From: Pseudomonas brenneri
GTDB lineage: Bacteria; Pseudomonadota; Gammaproteobacteria; Pseudomonadales; Pseudomonadaceae
NCBI RefSeq assembly: GCF_007858285.1
Contig: NZ_VFIL01000003.1
Location: 124,001-188,000 of the forward strand
Direction of reading: 5' to 3'
Length of the DNA: 64,000 nt
A program made the position numbers and the translations under genes. This document shows positions 1-7,504 of this stretch, one piece after another. The notes beneath the pieces were generated by a model. It was not told the origin of the DNA, ran no database searches, and saw only the letters and a program-made list of their open reading frames with translations. Every line of letters starts with the position of its first letter. Position 1 is the first letter of the stretch.

Positions 1-270
1 GTCACGGCCTTGCCGCAAAACGCCACGGTGATTGCCTCCAGCGACTTCTGCCCGTTTGCCGCTTATCACATCAATGACCAGGTGCTGTGCTTCCAGGGGC
101 ATCCCGAGTTTATCCACGATTACTCGCGGGCACTGTTGGACATTCGCCAGCAGAACCTGGGCGAGCAGATCTACCAAAGTGGCGTCGCCAGCCTGGCGCA
201 CGACCACCACGGCGTGACTGTGGCGGAATGGATGATGCGGTTCGTGGCGCACAAGCCGCAGGTGGCCTGA
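1..270 (+). CDS. Glutamine amidotransferase class I, C-terminal part (partial)
   Basis: The reading frame is open from the first base of the window, so only the last 89 residues are present. The segment keeps the Gly-His-Pro-Glu-Phe motif (about residues 33-37 of the fragment) that supplies the His and Glu of the Cys-His-Glu triad of class I glutamine amidotransferases; the nucleophile Cys lies outside the window. The tail is typical of stand-alone GuaA-like amidotransferases, which release ammonia from glutamine for an unknown acceptor. The stop lies 13 bases from the stop of the convergent transporter gene. Family is clear, substrate is not. Confidence 0.8.
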   Translation, partial: VTALPQNATVIASSDFCPFAAYHINDQVLCFQGHPEFIHDYSRALLDIRQQNLGEQIYQSGVASLAHDHHGVTVAEWMMRFVAHKPQVA

Positions 271-283
271 TCAGTTGGGCCGG

Positions 284-1255
284 CTATAGCCACCCCGAGC
301 GCTTGAAGCTGGCCCACAACCCCGTGCACCCCACCGCGATAAACCCCAACACCGCAAAATAGCCGTAGTGCCACTGCAGCTCCGGCATGTTCTGGAAGTT
401 CATCCCGTAGATCCCGGCCACCGCCGTGGGGAACGCGAGGATCGCCGCCCAGGCGGCAAACTTGCGTTGCACCACGCTCTGGCGCGAGGCCTCCAGCAGC
501 ACACCGATCTCGATGGTCTGGCTGGCGATGTCGCGCAGGGTGGAAAGGTCTTCCATCTGCCGCGTGACATGGATCTGCACATCGCGAAAATACGGGCGCA
601 TGTTCTTGTCGATGAACGGGAAGCTCAGCTTCTGCAATTCCTCGCTGATCTCCACCATCGGCGCCACATGCCGGCGCAGCCTCAGCACATCGCGGCGCAG
701 GCCATGCAGGTTCTGGATATCCCGCTCATTGAGGGCGTCGCACAGCACGCTGCGCTCCAGCGCATCGATCTCGGCATGAATCGCCTCGCTCACCGGCTGG
801 TAGTTTTCGGTGACAAAATCCAGCAGCGCATAGAGTACGAAATCTTCCCCGTGTTCCAGCAGCAGTGGCCGCGCCTCACAACGTTGGCGCACATACCCGT
901 AGGACGCCGAGTGGCCATTGCGGGCGGTGATGATATAGCCGTTACCGGCGAAGATATGGGTCTCGATAAACTCCAGCTTGCCCTCATGGCGCACCGGCGA
1001 ATAGGTCACGATAAACAGCGCGTCGCCAAAGGTTTCCAGCTTGGGCCGGCTGTGTTTTTCCAGGGCGTCTTCGATGGCCAGTTCATGCAGGTTGAACTGG
1101 CGTTGCAGGTTGGCCAACTCCTGGGCGTCGGGCTCTTCCAGGCCGATCCACACAAAGTGACCGGGCTTGGCCGCCCAGGCGGCGCCTTCATCGAGGGTGA
1201 TATCCCTGACTTTTTTCCCGGCGCTGTAGACGGCTGCTGCAACAACTCTACCCAT
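284..1255 (-). CDS. CorA-family magnesium/divalent cation transporter
   Basis: A 323-residue protein with the CorA architecture: a long soluble N-terminal alpha/beta and helical region, then two closely spaced C-terminal membrane helices (about 268-285 and 300-315). The Gly-Met-Asn signature that forms the pore mouth is at about 284-286. CorA pentamers move Mg2+ and sometimes Co2+ or Ni2+ across the inner membrane; exact ion preference cannot be read here. A second CorA-family gene lies at 57645-58640 but has GIN instead of GMN, so the two probably differ in ion or regulation. ATG start at 1255. Confidence 0.9.
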   Translation of the reverse strand: MGRVVAAAVYSAGKKVRDITLDEGAAWAAKPGHFVWIGLEEPDAQELANLQRQFNLHELAIEDALEKHSRPKLETFGDALFIVTYSPVRHEGKLEFIETHIFAGNGYIITARNGHSASYGYVRQRCEARPLLLEHGEDFVLYALLDFVTENYQPVSEAIHAEIDALERSVLCDALNERDIQNLHGLRRDVLRLRRHVAPMVEISEELQKLSFPFIDKNMRPYFRDVQIHVTRQMEDLSTLRDIASQTIEIGVLLEASRQSVVQRKFAAWAAILAFPTAVAGIYGMNFQNMPELQWHYGYFAVLGFIAVGCTGLWASFKRSGWL

Positions 1256-1315
1256 AATGCTGATCGCTTCTTCACAAGTGGCAGTAACCGGCCAGCTTAG
1301 CCTGAAACGCTACAT

Positions 1316-1365
1316 TGTAGGAGCTGGCTTGCCGGCGATGGCGTCCTCAAGATCGCCATCGCCTG
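1316..1365. repeat. REP-like inverted element
   Basis: The sequence begins TGTAGGAGCTGGCTTGCCGG, a variant of the REP core found elsewhere in this window. Its end forms a hairpin with arms GGCGATGGCG (1334-1343) and CGCCATCGCC (1354-1363). It sits between the 3' end of the acyltransferase gene and the 5' end of the CorA gene. Confidence 0.7.
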
Positions 1366-1369
1366 TCAT

Positions 1370-2092
1370 TCAGGTTTTTTGCAGTTCTTGATCCATCGCT
1401 TCAATACATTCGATCATCTGCCCGCGGCATTTCTCGATCAGCCCGGGCATGTCATCCATCGTCAAACCAGCCGTCGGAATCGGCGCCAAGGATCGGATCA
1501 AAATATCACCACTGTCCCAGCGATTGAGCTTCATCTGCTTCACATAAGTACTGACGCACACCGGCACAATCGGCACCCCGGCGGCAATCGCCATCTGGAA
1601 CGCGCCCTTCTTGAACGGCAGCAAGGCTTCACCCAGGTTGCGGGTGCCTTCCACAAACACCCAGATCGAGGTGTCTTCGTGTTGCAGGGTATGGGTGGTG
1701 GTCAGCATCGACCGCCGTGCCTTCTGTGCATTGCCCCGATCAATCAGCACATTGCCCGCCAGCCAGAACAGTTGCCCGAACAGCGGCACCCACTTCAGGC
1801 TCTTCTTGCCGATACATACGGTGCGATAGGGCACCACGTTGCCGAACACGAACAAATCATAGTTGGACTGGTGGTTGGCAATGATCACGCAACTGCTCGA
1901 CTTGTTGCGCAGCGAGTCCACTTGCGCCTTGACCCGCAGCCGTAGGATCCACATGGCCGGCAGTGCATACAGGCGTGCGCACAGGCGGCTGTTGTCCGGG
2001 TTGAAGGGCCGGCACACGCCCAGTAACACCCCGAGCACACCGGCGATCAGAAAATGCAGGCCCATCAATAACATGCGTAATAAATAAAGCAT
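1370..2092 (-). CDS. 1-acyl-sn-glycerol-3-phosphate acyltransferase (PlsC-like)
   Basis: A 240-residue protein of the PlsC/LPLAT family, which transfers an acyl chain to lysophosphatidic acid to make phosphatidic acid at the inner membrane. A hydrophobic N-terminal helix (about 5-27) would anchor it. The catalytic HX4D motif is His74-Gln-Ser-Asn-Tyr-Asp79 and the substrate-binding EGTR block is at 148-151. I chose the ATG at 2092 because the longer frame to 2152 adds a basic stretch before the membrane helix that the family lacks. Pseudomonads carry several PlsC paralogues, so the essential plsC cannot be assigned to this copy. Confidence 0.85.
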   Translation of the reverse strand: MLYLLRMLLMGLHFLIAGVLGVLLGVCRPFNPDNSRLCARLYALPAMWILRLRVKAQVDSLRNKSSSCVIIANHQSNYDLFVFGNVVPYRTVCIGKKSLKWVPLFGQLFWLAGNVLIDRGNAQKARRSMLTTTHTLQHEDTSIWVFVEGTRNLGEALLPFKKGAFQMAIAAGVPIVPVCVSTYVKQMKLNRWDSGDILIRSLAPIPTAGLTMDDMPGLIEKCRGQMIECIEAMDQELQKT

Positions 2093-2259
2093 CGACACGG
2101 ACCATCGGGACAAAAGGTGGCGCAGTGTACGGACGTGCACTGTATTCGGCAATTACCCCAGTAGAGGTAGGAGATGGCCGATGTTTAAGTGCATGTTTCA
2201 ACAGATGGCGACAGATGCTATCTAGAGCGGCTGCAAGGCCATTCAAAATGCCGTGTAAG

Positions 2260-2289
2260 AAAAAGCCCGACGCGAGGTCGGGCTTTTTT
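2260..2289. terminator. Bidirectional intrinsic terminator
   Basis: The hairpin GCCCGAC (2265-2271), five-base loop, GTCGGGC (2277-2283) is flanked by A-runs on the left and T-runs on the right. It can therefore stop transcription in both directions. It lies 20 bases past the stop of the crotonase gene on the minus strand. Confidence 0.85.
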
Positions 2290-2309
2290 ATTGAGCGGGG
2301 CGTGGGTGG

Positions 2310-2999
2310 TTAACCCAAGTGCTCCTGATCCTGGATGATCGCGTTATCCAGCAGCTCCAGCAGTGCTTTGCGCACCTTCAGCTTGGTGTGCTTATGGGCG
2401 TTCATATTGATCTTCTTCAACTGCCGCGCCGCTTCCAGGGCCGCCGCCTGCAACGCTTCAGGTGCCACCACCTTGTCGAGGAAACCGGCACTCAAGGCAT
2501 CTTGTGGGGTGAACATCTCGGCGTTGATCACCGAACGATGAAACGCCGACTTGCGCAGGCGATCACGCGCCAACTCGATCCCGGCATGGTGCATGGTCAT
2601 GCCGATCATCACTTCATTCAGGCCAATACTGAACGGCCCCTCGACACCAATCCGGTAATCGGCCGACAACAGCAGGAACGCCCCCTTGGCCACCGCATGC
2701 CCAGGGCACGCCACAATCACCGGGAACGGGTGCGACAACAGACGGCGCGCCAGGGTCGAGCCCGACGTCACCAGGCTGACCGCCTCTTTAGGGCCGGCTG
2801 TCATCACTTTCAAATCATAACCACCGGACAGAATCCCCGGCGTACCGGTGATAATCACCACCGCCCGATCCTTCTCGGCCTGGTCCAGCGCTTCATTAAA
2901 CGCACTGACCACGGCAGGGGAAATGGCATTGACCTTACCGTTGCTCAAGGTCAGGGTCGCGATACCGTCTTCGAGGTGGTAGGCAATCAACTCACTCAT
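2310..2999 (-). CDS. Crotonase / enoyl-CoA hydratase family protein
   Basis: A 229-residue single-domain crotonase. The N-terminus has the usual beta-strand start and the LSNGKVNAI block; the oxyanion-hole loop is followed by GHAVAKGAFLLLSADYRIG. A Glu in GLNEVMIG matches one of the two hydratase carboxylates, while the other is not obvious, so it could be a hydratase, isomerase or other acyl-CoA enzyme. The ATG at 2999 gives the normal family N-terminus; the frame is open to 3272 but that extension reads as non-coding. It stands alone, with a terminator behind it and a tRNA gene divergently oriented upstream. Confidence 0.85.
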   Translation of the reverse strand: MSELIAYHLEDGIATLTLSNGKVNAISPAVVSAFNEALDQAEKDRAVVIITGTPGILSGGYDLKVMTAGPKEAVSLVTSGSTLARRLLSHPFPVIVACPGHAVAKGAFLLLSADYRIGVEGPFSIGLNEVMIGMTMHHAGIELARDRLRKSAFHRSVINAEMFTPQDALSAGFLDKVVAPEALQAAALEAARQLKKINMNAHKHTKLKVRKALLELLDNAIIQDQEHLG

Positions 3000-3265
3000 G
3001 ACGCGATTCCTTGTAATACGTTTAATAGAAGGGCAGGCCGCAGACGTTACCCAGCATGGCCGCCCCGGTAAAGCGCCGTGACTGACTGGGCGGTCAGACT
3101 TTTCCCCTACACCCGGCCTGAAGCAGGCTACAGCAGGGCATGGCGGCTGCCATCGACCTGTGCCATCGCGCCTTGAGAATGGCAGAATCGCCGCCCTCCA
3201 CGCCGTGCCAGAGCGACGCACGTCGAGATAATTGGCTAAGCGCATGAAAATTCTGAAAAAAACCT
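3000..3265. other. Intergenic stretch without recognisable gene
   Basis: Between the crotonase start and the tRNA promoter I see no convincing coding sequence, RNA gene or repeat. The first 50-80 bases must hold the crotonase promoter and leader, but no clear boxes stand out. Confidence 0.5.
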
Positions 3266-3294
3266 TTGCCATCAGAAAAGCTTTCGACTACATT
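3266..3294 (+). promoter_or_regulatory. Sigma-70 promoter of tRNA-Ser
   Basis: TTGCCA (3266-3271), a 17-base spacer and TACATT (3289-3294) fit a sigma-70 promoter. The following AGCGCGCC is a GC-rich discriminator as found at stable-RNA promoters, which makes them sensitive to ppGpp. The tRNA begins about 38 bases after the -10 box. Confidence 0.65.
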
Positions 3295-3332
3295 AGCGCG
3301 CCTCGACAGACTGAATCAGTTTGACGAGATAC

Positions 3333-3422
3333 GGTGAAGTGTCCGAGTGGCTTAAGGAGCACGCCTGGAAAGTGTGTATACAGGAAACTGTATCGAGAGT
3401 TCGAATCTCTCCTTCACCGCCA
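3333..3422 (+). tRNA. tRNA-Ser (GGA anticodon)
   Basis: A 90-base class II tRNA. The acceptor arm GGTGAAG pairs with CTTCACC, followed by discriminator G and an encoded CCA (3420-3422). The anticodon stem CACGC/GTGTG closes the loop CTGGAAA, giving anticodon GGA (3367-3369), which reads UCC and UCU serine codons. The long variable arm and the GTTCGAATC T-loop are as expected for serine tRNA. Confidence 0.97.
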
Positions 3423-3434
3423 CATTCTACAAAC

Positions 3435-3480
3435 ACAAACCCCCGGTTTTCCTAGAGAAATCCGGGGGTTTGTGGTTTTT
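3435..3480 (+). terminator. Intrinsic terminator of tRNA-Ser
   Basis: A 12-bp stem pairs ACAAACCCCCGG (3435-3446) with CCGGGGGTTTGT (3462-3473) and is followed by GGTTTTT. It ends the tRNA transcript. Confidence 0.9.
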
Positions 3481-3657
3481 GGTGTCTGCGAAAATACCTC
3501 CGCCGCGCCAGCCGGTGTGTCTACGCTCGATCAATGGCGGGCGTTTAGAGTACAGAACATAAATCTGCCCTCTTTTCAGAGCAATGTTGATCGCCGCTTA
3601 TATAAACCTTGAATCCCGGTACGCAGCCTTTTAGAGGCTGCTCTTTTCTAAACCTCA

Positions 3658-4032
3658 TCAGCTTTTTGAAATCACACGGCTCATGTATTGATTCAAATCG
3701 CGTAGATCCTGAATGCTCCAAGAATGTGGCGACAACTTCACACCATTCTCTCGTAGGGTTCTTGGAATCAAGTCTCCATTTGGACGAAGTATTATCGATG
3801 AGACAATAACGCCCGGATAATCACCCAGCCGTTTCTTGAAGGCGGTTGTTGTAAGGTTTGGCGTAGGGGGATTGCTTTTATTCGCCAATGGCCCGGTTCC
3901 TTTGATATCTGTTCCGTGGCACATGGCGCATCTTTGCAAATAGAGGTTTTTTCCATTGGCATTATCCGCAACGGACAGTGAAGGTTGAATGAGCGATAGC
4001 AATCCCAGCGAAGCGATGAGCAGTATTTTCAT
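3658..4032 (-). CDS. Small periplasmic monohaem cytochrome c
   Basis: A 124-residue protein with an N-terminal Sec signal peptide (hydrophobic residues 3-20) and one haem c attachment site, Cys35-Ala-Met-Cys-His39. It would be exported and act as a small electron carrier. The ATG at 4032 directly precedes the signal peptide; the longer frame to 4143 would bury it. The usual distal Met is not obvious (the only late Met is 117, in the last helix), so His103 or another group may be the sixth ligand. Base composition and codon use are more AT-rich than its neighbours, and it lies next to a tRNA gene, which suggests acquired DNA. It is divergent from the hydrolase at 4225. Confidence 0.8.
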   Translation of the reverse strand: MKILLIASLGLLSLIQPSLSVADNANGKNLYLQRCAMCHGTDIKGTGPLANKSNPPTPNLTTTAFKKRLGDYPGVIVSSIILRPNGDLIPRTLRENGVKLSPHSWSIQDLRDLNQYMSRVISKS

Positions 4033-4224
4033 TTTTATAGGGTCTTGTTGTTTGAATCGGGTCTGAGTCGAGGATTTTTTACAACACAACCCCATGATTC
4101 GGCTAGATAAAATCGGTGGTTTTTGATTTTTCGGCGCCTGCAAGCACGTGATATGGGAATACGCAGTGAATCTGTTCCGTTATATTCCAACGCTCACTCA
4201 GTTGGTCCAATCAAGGAAGATCCA

Positions 4225-5304
4225 TTGAAAGCATCCCTCGGCGCTCTGCTTCTGATCTGTGTAACCACCCCCGCACTTGCCAGTAATAACGCCATTGGCT
4301 TCCAGACTTCCACCCTGGCAGACCCAAGCAACGAGCGCCCATTGGAGATGGTCGTCTGGTACCCCAGCGCCACCACCGCCACGCCCGAATTGATCGCCGA
4401 TAACGCCGTATTCATCGGCGCGCCAGCCGTGCGCAATGCGCCGCCGTCTATCGGCAAGCATCCATTGGTGGTGCTTTCCCATGGCTTCGGCGGTAATTGG
4501 GGCAACCAGGTGTGGCTGGCCAGTGCCCTGGCGCATCAGGGTTTTATCGTGGCGGCGGTCAATCATCCTGGTACGACCAGCAAGGACCGTCGGCCGGAGG
4601 CGGCCGCGCAGTTGTGGCAGCGGCCGGTCGATATCCGTCGGGCGATTGATGGGGTGATCGCGCAGCCCAAACAGTTTGGGGCAGTCGCTGATCATCGAAT
4701 TGCGGTGGTAGGTCATTCACTCGGCGGTTGGACGGCGCTGGAAGTCGCCGGCGCACGTTTCGACCCAGAGCGTTACGCCCAGGACTGCAAGGTTCACTCG
4801 CAGTTGGCCCCTTGCGCGGTCTACCAGCAGATGAACCCCGCCAGTACTGCGGCTGCGCAGGCGCAGTTGGCGGCGGATTTGCGTGATCAGCGCGTCAGCG
4901 TCATTGTGTCACTGGACCTGGGCCTGTCCCGTGGGTTTACCGATGCCAGCCTCGCGGCGTTGCCGGTGCCGACGCTGGTGATTGCTGCGGGCGTGCCCTC
5001 AACGGAGCTTCCCGCCGAGTTGGAATCGGCTGATTTGGCCAAGCGCCTGCCCTCGGCATCGACGCGTTATGTCGAGATCAGCGACGCGACTCACTTCAGC
5101 TTCATGGCGATCTGCAAGTCAGGCGGCGAGGCGCTGATCGAAGAGAGCTCGCCAGGCGACGGCATGATCTGCCGGGATGGCGACGGCGCGCGACCGCGTG
5201 AGGTGATCCAGCAGCAGACGGCCTCCCTGATCGTCGAGTTTCTGGGGCAAGTCAATCCGTCTCCTGAACCTGTTGCTCATACACAGTCCTCACCGACCCC
5301 ATAA
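4225..5304 (+). CDS. Secreted alpha/beta hydrolase (PAF-acetylhydrolase / dienelactone hydrolase-like)
   Basis: A 359-residue hydrolase. I chose the TTG at 4225: AAGGA at 4213-4217 is spaced 7 bases before it, and translation from it begins with a clean signal peptide ending Thr-Pro-Ala-Leu-Ala-Ser. The ATG at 4123 would add 34 residues in front of that signal. The fold signatures are the oxyanion loop SHGFGG (85-90), the nucleophile elbow GHSLGG with Ser165, and a late Thr-His-Phe that supplies the His. Close relatives hydrolyse short esters or lactones; the substrate is unknown. Its last 53 bases overlap the convergent LysR gene. Confidence 0.8.
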   Translation: MKASLGALLLICVTTPALASNNAIGFQTSTLADPSNERPLEMVVWYPSATTATPELIADNAVFIGAPAVRNAPPSIGKHPLVVLSHGFGGNWGNQVWLASALAHQGFIVAAVNHPGTTSKDRRPEAAAQLWQRPVDIRRAIDGVIAQPKQFGAVADHRIAVVGHSLGGWTALEVAGARFDPERYAQDCKVHSQLAPCAVYQQMNPASTAAAQAQLAADLRDQRVSVIVSLDLGLSRGFTDASLAALPVPTLVIAAGVPSTELPAELESADLAKRLPSASTRYVEISDATHFSFMAICKSGGEALIEESSPGDGMICRDGDGARPREVIQQQTASLIVEFLGQVNPSPEPVAHTQSSPTP

Positions 5305-6211
5305 ATGCCTGCATGGCTGACGACTTGATCCGATGCCGCCGGGTAATCAAGCCATACGGCGGCAGGCGCGGTTCAAACTCGATCGGCAGTACGGCCAGCA
5401 GGTGTTTGCCGGGGTATTCATTGACCACCGACAACGGTGTGACGCCCAACATGTCGGTCTGCTGGATCAGTGACAGCAGGGTCATGATCGAGGTGGTTTC
5501 GACGATGCTGCTCGGGATGTCGAGTTGAGCGTTGTAGAACGCCTGGTTGATGATCGAGCGCATCGGGCTGGGGTGTTGCTGCAAGACCCAGGTCATGCCT
5601 TGCAGTTGGCCCCAGCTCAGGTCCTGGGCCGTGGCGCTGGCCAACGGGTGTTGGGCGCCGACGATCACGCACAGGGCTTCCTCGCCGAGGCTGTCGAAGA
5701 GCAATTCATCGGCGCGGGCGCCAGGCGGGATACGCCCTAAAACCACGTCCAACTGGTCCTGCAACAGGGCCTGGACCAGCACGTCGCTGGTGTCTACCTG
5801 GATGCTCATCGAGAGGCGAGGATGACTCTGTTTGAGGGTGGCAATAGTGCGGGTCAGCAACCCGGACGCCAGTGCCGGAATCGCGCCGATGGTCACCCGG
5901 CCCAGGTTGCCGGATTCCAGCGCGGCCAGTTCTTCACGCATGCCTGACAGCTCGGCGAACACCATCCTGGCGTAGTAAATCACCGTTTCGCCAAACGGCG
6001 TGGCCCGCATCCCACGGGACATGCGCTCGAACAACTCGACCCCCAGCAGGTTTTCGGCCTCGTGCAGCATCTTGGTGGCGGCGGGTTGGGTCATGCCGAT
6101 TTCATCGGCGGCCCTGCGCAATGAGCCCAATTCATCCAGAGCCAGCATCAAGCGCAATTGCCTCAGGCGCAGGCGGCTGTGGATCAGGTGCGCTTCGGGA
6201 ATTCGGCTCAT
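5252..6211 (-). CDS. LysR-family regulator, GbpR-like, of the sugar island
   Basis: A 319-residue LysR-type regulator with an N-terminal winged helix (LRLMLALDELGSLRRAADEI... then TQPAATKMLHEAE recognition helix) and a C-terminal periplasmic-binding-like effector domain. It resembles the GbpR group that controls sugar-binding-protein and pentose genes. It is transcribed away from pdxA2 and the whole catabolic island, so it is the likely local regulator, sensing a sugar or pathway intermediate. ATG at 6211; a TTG two codons upstream is an alternative and neither has a strong ribosome site. The 3' end overlaps the hydrolase gene tail to tail. Confidence 0.85.
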   Translation of the reverse strand: MSRIPEAHLIHSRLRLRQLRLMLALDELGSLRRAADEIGMTQPAATKMLHEAENLLGVELFERMSRGMRATPFGETVIYYARMVFAELSGMREELAALESGNLGRVTIGAIPALASGLLTRTIATLKQSHPRLSMSIQVDTSDVLVQALLQDQLDVVLGRIPPGARADELLFDSLGEEALCVIVGAQHPLASATAQDLSWGQLQGMTWVLQQHPSPMRSIINQAFYNAQLDIPSSIVETTSIMTLLSLIQQTDMLGVTPLSVVNEYPGKHLLAVLPIEFEPRLPPYGLITRRHRIKSSAMQAFMGSVRTVYEQQVQETD

Positions 6212-6291
6212 GGACAAGACTCGGGTCAGGAGGAGAGCACCCAGAGTTACAAGAATTGTGCAGGCTTGCCAAGGGGGAAGTGGGGGCGTCT

Positions 6292-6314
6292 GGCGATAAC
6301 CTCAGTGTATCGCC
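6292..6314. promoter_or_regulatory. Candidate LysR operator (inverted repeat)
   Basis: GGCGATA (6292-6298) and TATCGCC (6308-6314) form a perfect inverted repeat with a 9-base centre. It contains a T-N11-A LysR box from T6297 to A6309. It lies in the 234-base gap between the divergent LysR gene and pdxA2; further GATA/TATC half-sites follow at about 6315-6385, including GGCGATATC. Confidence 0.55.
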
Positions 6315-6445
6315 CTATCATCACCTTTGATTGGACGGTTATCACTCGTAGCGTTGATAGTTCATGCCATCCAACGGGCGATATCTTTTGTAACTGCGCC
6401 CCTATACAAGAACAACAATGCACGCCGTTTTAAGAGGAATCCCGC

Positions 6446-7450
6446 ATGACCGCACCCCGCATTGCCATGGTCCTGGGCGACCCCGCCGGTATCGGCCCCG
6501 AGCTGGTGGCCCGGTTGCTGGCTGACCCTGTTGTCCGCGCCCAGGCCAATGTGCTGTTGATTGCCGATGAAGCGCAAATGCTGCGTGGTATGGCGATCGC
6601 CGGCCTGTCGTTTCCCTACCGCACCATCGACTCTCTGGATGACCTGGTGTTCAGCGACGATACGCCGCTGTTCTACCCCTTCCGAGGCGATGCCAGTCGT
6701 GACTTTGTCTATGCCCAGGCCAGCGCCAACGGTGGCCGCTACAGCCTCGACACCCTGCAAACAGGCCTGCGCCTGACCCAGCAAGGCACCACCGATGCCC
6801 TGCTGTTTGGTCCGCTGAACAAAACCTCCCTGCACATGGCCGGGATGGAGCATAGCGACGAGTTGCACTGGTTTGCCGAGCTGTTGGATTTTGACGGGCC
6901 GTTCTGCGAATTCAACGTACTCGACAACCTCTGGACTTCCCGGGTGACATCCCACGTGGCGCTGGCCCAGGTGCCAGGCTTGCTGAGCCAGGAACGGGTG
7001 GTGCAGGCCATCCAGTTGATCGACACGGCACTCAAGCGCAGCGGTTTGCCGCAGCCGCGCATCGGCGTCTGCGGGCTCAACCCGCACAACGGTGACAACG
7101 GCAGTTTTGGTCGTGAGGAGTTGGACATCATCGGCCCGGCAGTCAAGTCCGCCCAGGTCCTGGGGATCGATGCCGATGGCCCGTACCCGGCCGACACGAT
7201 CTTCCTCAAGGTCCAGGGTGATGCCAATGCCTTCGATGCGGTGGTCACCATGTACCACGACCAGGGCCAGATCGCGATCAAGTTGATGGGCTTTTCCCGT
7301 GGCGTCACGGTGCAGGGCGGCCTGCCGATCCCGATCACCACGCCGGCCCACGGTACCGCGTTTGATATCGCTGGGCAGGGCAAGGCCAACGTCGGCGCGA
7401 TGCGCCAGGCTTTCGAAATCGCTTGCCGCATGGGCCTCAACCGGCGCTAG
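6446..7450 (+). CDS. PdxA2-like 4-hydroxythreonate-4-phosphate dehydrogenase family protein
   Basis: A 334-residue PdxA-family oxidoreductase. The N-terminal GDPAGIGPE signature is at 11-19 and the three metal-ligand histidines are His170, His214 (in LNPHNGDNG) and His271 (in MYHDQG). PdxA proper oxidises 4-phosphohydroxy-L-threonine in vitamin B6 synthesis; the PdxA2 branch oxidises four-carbon sugar-acid phosphates or cyclic diols. The PLNKTSLH block and position in a catabolic island argue for the PdxA2 branch. The DUF1537 kinase that normally makes the phosphorylated substrate is absent from the window, so the substrate is open. First gene of the island, reading away from the LysR gene. 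Confidence 0.8.
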   Translation: MTAPRIAMVLGDPAGIGPELVARLLADPVVRAQANVLLIADEAQMLRGMAIAGLSFPYRTIDSLDDLVFSDDTPLFYPFRGDASRDFVYAQASANGGRYSLDTLQTGLRLTQQGTTDALLFGPLNKTSLHMAGMEHSDELHWFAELLDFDGPFCEFNVLDNLWTSRVTSHVALAQVPGLLSQERVVQAIQLIDTALKRSGLPQPRIGVCGLNPHNGDNGSFGREELDIIGPAVKSAQVLGIDADGPYPADTIFLKVQGDANAFDAVVTMYHDQGQIAIKLMGFSRGVTVQGGLPIPITTPAHGTAFDIAGQGKANVGAMRQAFEIACRMGLNRR

Positions 7451-7504
7451 CAACCCAAGTACTCAAGCGCTTCCACAAAAAAAATAATAAGTGGGAATCA
7501 AGAT

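Noticed and set aside
3334..3612. 92-codon frame over tRNA-Ser
   Set aside because: It reads through the tRNA and its terminator.
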